Of a stretch of 7,403 nt of DNA, positions 4,068 through 7,403 are shown one piece after another. Source of the DNA: Rhodospirillales bacterium (GTDB lineage Bacteria; Pseudomonadota; Alphaproteobacteria; Acetobacterales; Acetobacteraceae). The DNA lies in the NCBI GenBank assembly GCA_025352915.1, contig JANXSA010000288.1, positions 1 through 7,403 of the forward strand, read 5' to 3'. Position 1 is the first letter of the stretch, and each line of letters opens with the position of its first letter. A model generated the notes under the pieces. The model saw nothing but the letters and a program-made list of their open reading frames with translations, was not told the DNA's origin and did no database searches. The position numbers were made by a program, and so were the translations under genes.

Positions 4068-6761
4068 ATGGATTTCTTTGTATTTTTTGCCCTGGCCGCG
4101 TTGGTGGGATGGGTTTTGGGCGTTGCCGGGTTTTTCCAGGCACGGCGGGTGCGGCGCGACCTGATGGCATTGCGGCGGACGCTGGCGCAAGGCTTGCCGG
4201 TGACGGCGGAGATTGATCCGCTGCCGGCGGGCGAGGTGGCCGCGGGGGCGCGGCCTTCGCCGTTCGGGCCCAGGCCGGTCGCTGGGGGGGCGGAGGTGCG
4301 GGGGTCAGTGCCGCAGGCGGGTGCGGAGCCGCCGGTTGAACCGGTTTCCGAGCCGTTCATGGAGTCTATGAAGCCGCCGCCTTTGCCACCGCCGTTGCCG
4401 CCCGTGCCGCCGGCCAGACCAAAACTGGATATCGAGGCGCTGCTGACCATGCGCTGGGGCGTGTGGCTGGGGGCGGGGGCGCTGTTGCTGTCGGGCGTGT
4501 TCCTGGTGCGTTACGCCGCCGAGCAGGGCTGGCTGGGCGAGGAAGTGCGCAGCGTGCTGGCGATGCTGCTGGGCGGGGCGTTGCTGGGCGGGGCGGAATG
4601 GCTGCGGCGGCGGCCGGCGCCGGTGCTGGAAGGCACGCAGATGGCCGATCACGCACCGGCGGCGTTGGCGGCGGGCGGGGCGGCGGTGCTGTTCGCCGCG
4701 GCCTATGCGGTGGGGCCGCTGTATGGGCTGGTGCCGGGGCTGGTCGGGTTTGTGCTGATGGCGCTGGCCGCGCTGGTGGGGATTTTTGCGTCGTTGCGGT
4801 TCGGGCCGGTGGTGGGGCTGGTTGGCGTGGCGGCGGCGTTTGTCACGCCGGCGCTGGTGGAGACCCAGACGCCATTCGCGCCGGGGTTGTTCGGGTATTT
4901 GTTGTTGGTGACCGCGGCGGCGTGCGTGGTGGTGCGGATGAGCGCCTGGGCCTGGCTGGGGTGGATTGCCACGGTGGCCGGGGCGGGGTGGGTTGGGTTG
5001 TCGGCGACCGGGTCGCTCGGGACGGAGTATTGGGCGCCGGGGCTGTTCGTGCCGGCGGCGGCGGCGTTGCATCTGTTGCTGTTGCCGCGGGCGGCGCTGG
5101 AGCATGCGGTGGGGCGGCGGTTGTCGTTCGTGCCGTTCCTGGTGCTGGGGCTGGCCGGCGTGGTGCTGTCGGGCGAGGTGCCCGATTTCAGCGTGCGGCT
5201 GGGGGTGTTGCTGTTGGCGCCATTGGCGGTGCTGAAGGGCGCGCGTGAGCCGGTGCTGGACCGGTTGCCGTGGCTGGCGGCGTTGCTGTTTGTGTTGTTG
5301 CTGTTGTTCTGGGCGTTGCCGGGATGGCAGTCGACCGGGGAGTTCATCACCATCGAGGGGGCGGTGGCGGCGTTCCTGCCGGGGGCGTGGGCGCCCGAGG
5401 TGATCCAGCCGTTGCTGGTCACCGCGGCGGTGATGGCGGGGTTTTTTGCCGCGGCGGGGTTGGCGATGCAGCGCCTGGGGCCGAATCCGGTGCGTTGGGC
5501 CGGGCTGGCGGCGGCGGTGCCGGTGGTGACGCTGGGGGTGACGTATCTGCAAACCGCGCGGTTCCAGGCGGATACGTTGTGGGCGCTGGCGGCGGGGGTG
5601 TTGGCGGCCGGGTTGGTGGCCGCGGCGGGACAGGCGGTTCGGGCGGGCGGGCGGCAGCGGGCTTTCGTTCAGGTGGCGGGGGTTCATGCGGCCGGGGCGG
5701 TGGGGGCTTTGTGCATCGGGGCGGCGGTGGTTTTGCACGGGCATTGGATCACGTTGGCGGTGGCGTTGTTCCTGCCGCCGTTGGCGTGGATCGAGGCGCG
5801 GGCGGATTTGGCGCCGCTGCGGCGGGTGGCGTTGGCGGTGGCGGGGCTGGTCCTGGTGCGGCTGTTGTTGAATTGGTACGTGCTGGACTATCCGTTCGGG
5901 GCCACGCCGGTGGTGAATGGGTTGTGGCTGGCCTATGCGGTGCCCGCCGGGTGTTTCTGGCTGGCGGCGCGGATGTTCCTGCGGCGGGGCGATGACCTGA
6001 CGGTGGCGGTGCTGGAGGCGGGGGCGGTGTTGTTCGCCGCGGTGTTCGTGGCGTTGCAGATCCGGCATTGGAGCGGGCATGGCCGGATGGCCGGCGATCC
6101 CAGCTTCCTGGAGGCCGGGTTGCATGTGTCGGCGATGGCGGTGCAGGCGGTGGCCGGGCTGTTCCTTTCGCGGCGGATGGGGCGGCGTGTGCTGGACTTC
6201 GCCTGGCGCATCCAGGGGGTGTTGGCGCTGGCGGGTGGGGTCTTGCTGTTGGTGGTCAATCCGGAGCTGTTCCCCTTCCGAGTGACGCATGTTGGGTTGG
6301 CTTTCGCCTATCTGGTGCCGGCGGTGTTGGCGGGCGTGGCGGCGATGCAGCGGGAGTTGCGGTCGGTGCTGAAGCTGCTGGGGCTGTATGCGCTGGTGGC
6401 GGGGTTCGTGTGGCTCAGCCTGGAGGTTCGGCTGTTGTTCCATCCCGGCGCGCGGCTGGGCGGGGCGAATGTGCTGGATGCCGAGATGTGGGCGTTCTCG
6501 GGCGTTTGGTTGGCGTATGGCGCGGCGTTGATGGCCGCCGGCATCTGGTTTGGGGCGCGTCGCGTGCGGTTGGCGGCGCTGGCGGTGATCGCGGTGGTGA
6601 TCGGCAAGGTGTTCCTGTGGGACATGTCGGAGCTGGACGGGCTGTGGCGGGTGTTGTCGTTCCTTGGGTTGGGGTTGAGCCTGATTGGCTTGGGGGCGGT
6701 GTTCCGGCGGTTTGTGGTGATGGCTAAACCCGCGCCAGAAACGCCAGCAGCGCCGCCGTGA
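4068..6761 (+). CDS. DUF2339 family large multi-pass membrane protein
   Basis: The 897-residue product is a predicted inner-membrane protein of unknown function. It opens with one hydrophobic segment (MDFFVFFALAALVGWVLG, 1-18, running to about 23) and then a basic cytoplasmic-looking stretch (QARRVRRDL). A low-complexity Pro/Ala-rich linker follows to about residue 120, including PPPLPPPLPPVPP at 103-115. Then comes MRWGVWLGAGALLLSGVFL (128-146) with VRYAAEQGWLG, which matches the conserved entry to the DUF2339 membrane core as I know it. The rest is an almost continuous series of Leu/Val/Ala-rich transmembrane segments to about residue 885, ending in a short Pro-rich tail. The ATG at 4068 is chosen because it places the first helix at the N-terminus. 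An in-frame TTG at 4032 would add 12 polar residues. No catalytic motif is visible. Its neighbours suggest no pathway. Codons strongly favour G-ending GCG, GTG, CTG and GGG. Confidence 0.85.
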   Translation: MDFFVFFALAALVGWVLGVAGFFQARRVRRDLMALRRTLAQGLPVTAEIDPLPAGEVAAGARPSPFGPRPVAGGAEVRGSVPQAGAEPPVEPVSEPFMESMKPPPLPPPLPPVPPARPKLDIEALLTMRWGVWLGAGALLLSGVFLVRYAAEQGWLGEEVRSVLAMLLGGALLGGAEWLRRRPAPVLEGTQMADHAPAALAAGGAAVLFAAAYAVGPLYGLVPGLVGFVLMALAALVGIFASLRFGPVVGLVGVAAAFVTPALVETQTPFAPGLFGYLLLVTAAACVVVRMSAWAWLGWIATVAGAGWVGLSATGSLGTEYWAPGLFVPAAAALHLLLLPRAALEHAVGRRLSFVPFLVLGLAGVVLSGEVPDFSVRLGVLLLAPLAVLKGAREPVLDRLPWLAALLFVLLLLFWALPGWQSTGEFITIEGAVAAFLPGAWAPEVIQPLLVTAAVMAGFFAAAGLAMQRLGPNPVRWAGLAAAVPVVTLGVTYLQTARFQADTLWALAAGVLAAGLVAAAGQAVRAGGRQRAFVQVAGVHAAGAVGALCIGAAVVLHGHWITLAVALFLPPLAWIEARADLAPLRRVALAVAGLVLVRLLLNWYVLDYPFGATPVVNGLWLAYAVPAGCFWLAARMFLRRGDDLTVAVLEAGAVLFAAVFVALQIRHWSGHGRMAGDPSFLEAGLHVSAMAVQAVAGLFLSRRMGRRVLDFAWRIQGVLALAGGVLLLVVNPELFPFRVTHVGLAFAYLVPAVLAGVAAMQRELRSVLKLLGLYALVAGFVWLSLEVRLLFHPGARLGGANVLDAEMWAFSGVWLAYGAALMAAGIWFGARRVRLAALAVIAVVIGKVFLWDMSELDGLWRVLSFLGLGLSLIGLGAVFRRFVVMAKPAPETPAAPP

Positions 6762-7403
6762 CGGCTTGCGGCTGTTCCTGTTGGACCCAGTGGCCGGCGC
6801 CGTCGATCAGGATGGGGGCGGGCATGTCGGTGAAGGCGTGGCTGCGCATGCGGGCCAGGGCGCCGGGGGATTGCTCGATGCCCCAGTCCTGGCGGCCGGC
6901 GATGAAGAGGGCGGGGATGTCGATGGTGCGGCCGGCGTAGAGTTGCTGTTCCGCCGTGAAGCGGGGTTCGAAGCGACAGCGGTACCAGTTCAGCGCGCCC
7001 TGGAAGCCGCGGGCGAATTCGCTGGCGTAAATTGCGAGTTCGGGATCGGTGAGCCAGCGGTTGGCGGCGATTTCGGCGGGTGAGGGCATTTCGGCGGCGA
7101 CGGTTTCGGCCATGTCCTGGGCGTGGTCCATGACGTAGTAGGTCGGCATCTTGGCCAGTTCTTCGGCGGTCCAGCCAGATAGCGGGAAAGGTTGGTTCCC
7201 CGGCCAGTCGGCGGATTTGTGGTGGTAGTAGGCGCGCAAGAAGGCGGGCAGGCCCTGGGGGGCGTTGAGCATGTCGGTGTTGGCCGGGCGGGTGGAATAG
7301 TAGCGCTGGTAGTGTTTTCGGGGCCGGGCCAGGGCGGCGAGGGCGGTGTCGATGTCGGGGGCTGGTTTGGCCGGCAGGGCGGGGGGGCCGGTGAAGGGGG
7401 CGC
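6724..7403 (-). CDS. Alpha/beta hydrolase, soluble epoxide hydrolase-like (5' part outside window)
   Basis: The reading frame stays open to the right edge, so the N-terminal part with the nucleophile elbow is outside the window. About 225 codons are visible. They begin in the lid (cap) domain with APFTGPP and continue to the C-terminus. Lid motifs HYQRYY and LNWYR are where epoxide hydrolases keep the two tyrosines that activate the epoxide oxygen. The second half shows the alpha/beta core: IPALFIAGRQDWG with the likely catalytic acid Asp (visible codon 172), and GAGHWVQQEQP with the catalytic His (204), ending FLARV. This supports hydrolysis of an epoxide or a related small ester or halide; the substrate is not predictable. 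The Met at 7272 is internal and is not the start. The stop codon lies inside the end of the DUF2339 gene, so the two convergent genes overlap by 38 bases. Confidence 0.82.
   Translation of the reverse strand, partial: APFTGPPALPAKPAPDIDTALAALARPRKHYQRYYSTRPANTDMLNAPQGLPAFLRAYYHHKSADWPGNQPFPLSGWTAEELAKMPTYYVMDHAQDMAETVAAEMPSPAEIAANRWLTDPELAIYASEFARGFQGALNWYRCRFEPRFTAEQQLYAGRTIDIPALFIAGRQDWGIEQSPGALARMRSHAFTDMPAPILIDGAGHWVQQEQPQAVTAALLAFLARV

Noticed and set aside
4032..4069. A sigma-70 promoter using TTGACC (4032-4037) and TTATAT (4064-4069).
   Set aside because: The spacing is 26 bases, far from the usual 16-18, and the second box overlaps the start codon.
4305..6443. A 712-codon open frame on the minus strand, antisense to the DUF2339 gene.
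   Set aside because: Its product is low-complexity (His, Arg, Gln, Pro-rich) and has no domain. It exists because the G-rich coding strand gives few stops in the opposite frame.
6724..7272. The hydrolase as a complete 182-residue protein starting at the Met at 7272.
   Set aside because: The frame continues to the window edge with family-like lid sequence (APFTGPP, HYQRYY), and the short version would lack the nucleophile half of the fold.

Overview
The window looks like a chromosomal housekeeping stretch from a GC-rich alphaproteobacterium, most likely Rhodospirillales/Acetobacteraceae. That placement is an inference. It rests on the high GC content, the rplY-pth-ychF gene order, the long CTC/TL5-type L25 protein, and a style of AT-rich intergenic palindrome that I remember from Acetobacteraceae. 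I see no phage, transposase, CRISPR array, tRNA or rRNA, and no recognisable new multi-gene system.

Layout, left to right. A short AT-rich palindrome lies at the left edge. Next is rsmB (minus strand, 16S rRNA m5C967 methyltransferase, complete), followed by a 177-base gap occupied by a paired inverted repeat. Then come ychF and pth (minus strand, one base apart), a 176-base gap filled almost exactly by a second paired inverted repeat, and rplY (minus strand, ribosomal protein bL25). A 153-base divergent intergenic region with a GC hairpin in the rplY leader separates rplY from a large plus-strand DUF2339 membrane protein of 897 residues. The last gene is an alpha/beta hydrolase of epoxide-hydrolase type (minus strand), which runs off the right edge and overlaps the end of the DUF2339 gene by 38 bases.

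The four left-hand genes all serve translation: rRNA modification, a ribosome-associated ATPase/GTPase, peptidyl-tRNA recycling and a 5S rRNA-binding protein. rplY, pth and ychF read in the same direction and probably began as one operon. The DUF2339 protein and the hydrolase have no evident functional link to them.

The most interesting content is not protein-coding. Five copies of an AT-rich palindrome (stem roughly CTTCTTTTTGT / ACAAAAAGAAG) sit in the three gaps of the minus-strand gene cluster. Three copies lie just past the stop codons of rsmB, ychF and rplY. Two oppositely oriented copies lie just upstream of rsmB and pth. The hairpins keep their pairing through compensatory differences. 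The copies are arranged head to head, so each full gap can also fold into one long hairpin whose closing stem is followed by seven or eight T on both strands. The whole window is also G-rich on the plus strand regardless of gene direction.
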